From: Brasenia schreberi
Lineage: Eukaryota > Streptophyta > Magnoliopsida > Nymphaeales > Cabombaceae
Length of the DNA: 64,000 nt
Reading direction: 5' to 3'
Assembly (NCBI GenBank): GCA_036023115.1
Contig: JAYKKT010000091.1
Span: 33,417,001-33,481,000, forward strand
Positions 63,454 to 64,000 of the stretch are shown here, piece after piece. Position 1 is the first letter of the stretch, and the number at the start of each line of letters is the position of its first letter. The position numbers and the translations under genes were made by a program. A model generated the notes under the pieces. That model searched no databases. It was given only the letters and a program-made list of their open reading frames with translations, and had not been told where the DNA came from.

Positions 63454-64000
63454 AACTCTGCCCATAAGGGATCACCCTTGCATTACCGGTCCCAAGCCCG
63501 GATAAAGGAGGAGGGTTGTGTTAGGCTTTCGACAGTCAGCATAAAACTTCATCGGATTTTATAACATGGATTACAAAAATTATGAATATTGCTTTGGGGC
63601 ATCATCGTTTTTGCCCGAATGTAGTGAATCAATTGCAGAGAGGGTTCCCACATCATAGATGGGTGTGGGTAAAGAAGTTAGTCCCGCTACATTACCGCCC
63701 GAATGTAGTGAATAATTTGCAGAGAGGGTCTCCGCATTTTGATTATGAATGGATGCGGGGGGTAAAAAAGCTAGTCCTTGATAATAAGATTCGTATTGGT
63801 TCTTGAAATATCGAAATATTATCCGGTAAACTAATGCAGGTGGTAGATACTATGATTCGAAGAAAGATTCATACTCTATGTTTACAAAAGAAAAAATGAG
63901 TTGGAGAAAAAGCAAAGGAGATAGAGGATACACGTTTTAAATTATGGTACTCGGGTAAAGAAAAGGCTCGTAATGGAGTTAGTATTATCATAAATAAAGA
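63454..64000 (+). mobile_element. RTE-clade LINE, copy 8 (5' part, runs off the window)
   Basis: The plus strand begins AACTCTGCCCATAAGGG, matching the 5' end of the full-length copy, and continues through the 5' tandem units (GCCCGAATGTAGTGAAT at about 63614 and 63697). It then enters the N-terminal protein region ([17 protein letters not shown], about 63753-63806). A stop right after IRIGS and another near 63898 show that it is mutated. The rest lies beyond the window end. Confidence 0.88.

Overview
The window is nuclear DNA of a flowering plant. The evidence is GT-AG introns, a LOB-domain transcription factor (a plant-only family), a plant-type mitochondrial fumarase, a plant-type TFIIA large subunit, and Ty1/copia, RTE, SINE and hAT elements. 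Three host genes share 64 kb and their introns are swollen by nested transposons, which suggests a species with a moderately large, transposon-rich genome. The species cannot be named from the sequence alone.

Layout of host genes. A two-exon LBD gene of the LBD16/18/29 type lies at 1769-3051 (+). The fumarase gene (FUM1-like) follows at 4281-43689 (+): 17 coding exons and only 1,485 coding bases spread over 39.4 kb, predicting 494 residues. The TFIIA large-subunit gene runs towards it at 63027-48566 (-), with 11 exons over 14.5 kb. All fumarase exons join in frame with good splice signals. The TFIIA-L copy has two defects: a frameshift in exon 6 that a second acceptor could bypass, and loss of a conserved six-residue stretch near the C-terminus.

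Mobile DNA explains nearly all the rest. An RTE-clade non-LTR family is present in eight copies plus a crumb. These include one full-length element with a 962-codon reading frame (44801-48087), several 5'-truncated copies with 12-20 bp target duplications, and a 210-bp derivative made only of the two ends (43137-43346). A hAT family is present as an apparently intact element (35567-38950, three-exon transposase of 766 residues) inserted into an older copy of itself (34633-41216), and as a 914-bp deletion derivative (18679-19592). A second hAT-like non-autonomous family has two copies in opposite orientation (12497-13180 and 24423-25133). Copia elements occur in fumarase intron 8 (minus element about 20370-28177, itself carrying a MITE and an RTE copy) and in TFIIA-L intron 5 (plus element 52698-57063 inside an antisense older relative). 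A tRNA-derived SINE family has three copies with target duplications, and a probable gypsy-type solo LTR lies at 30688-32559.

How it fits together. The LBD protein is a nuclear regulator, fumarase is a TCA-cycle enzyme of the mitochondrion, and TFIIA-L is a general transcription factor. There is no operon or cluster logic and the neighbours look unrelated. The main interest is the stratigraphy of nested transposons with readable target-site duplications, the potentially active hAT element, the minimal RTE derivative, and the damaged TFIIA-L copy.
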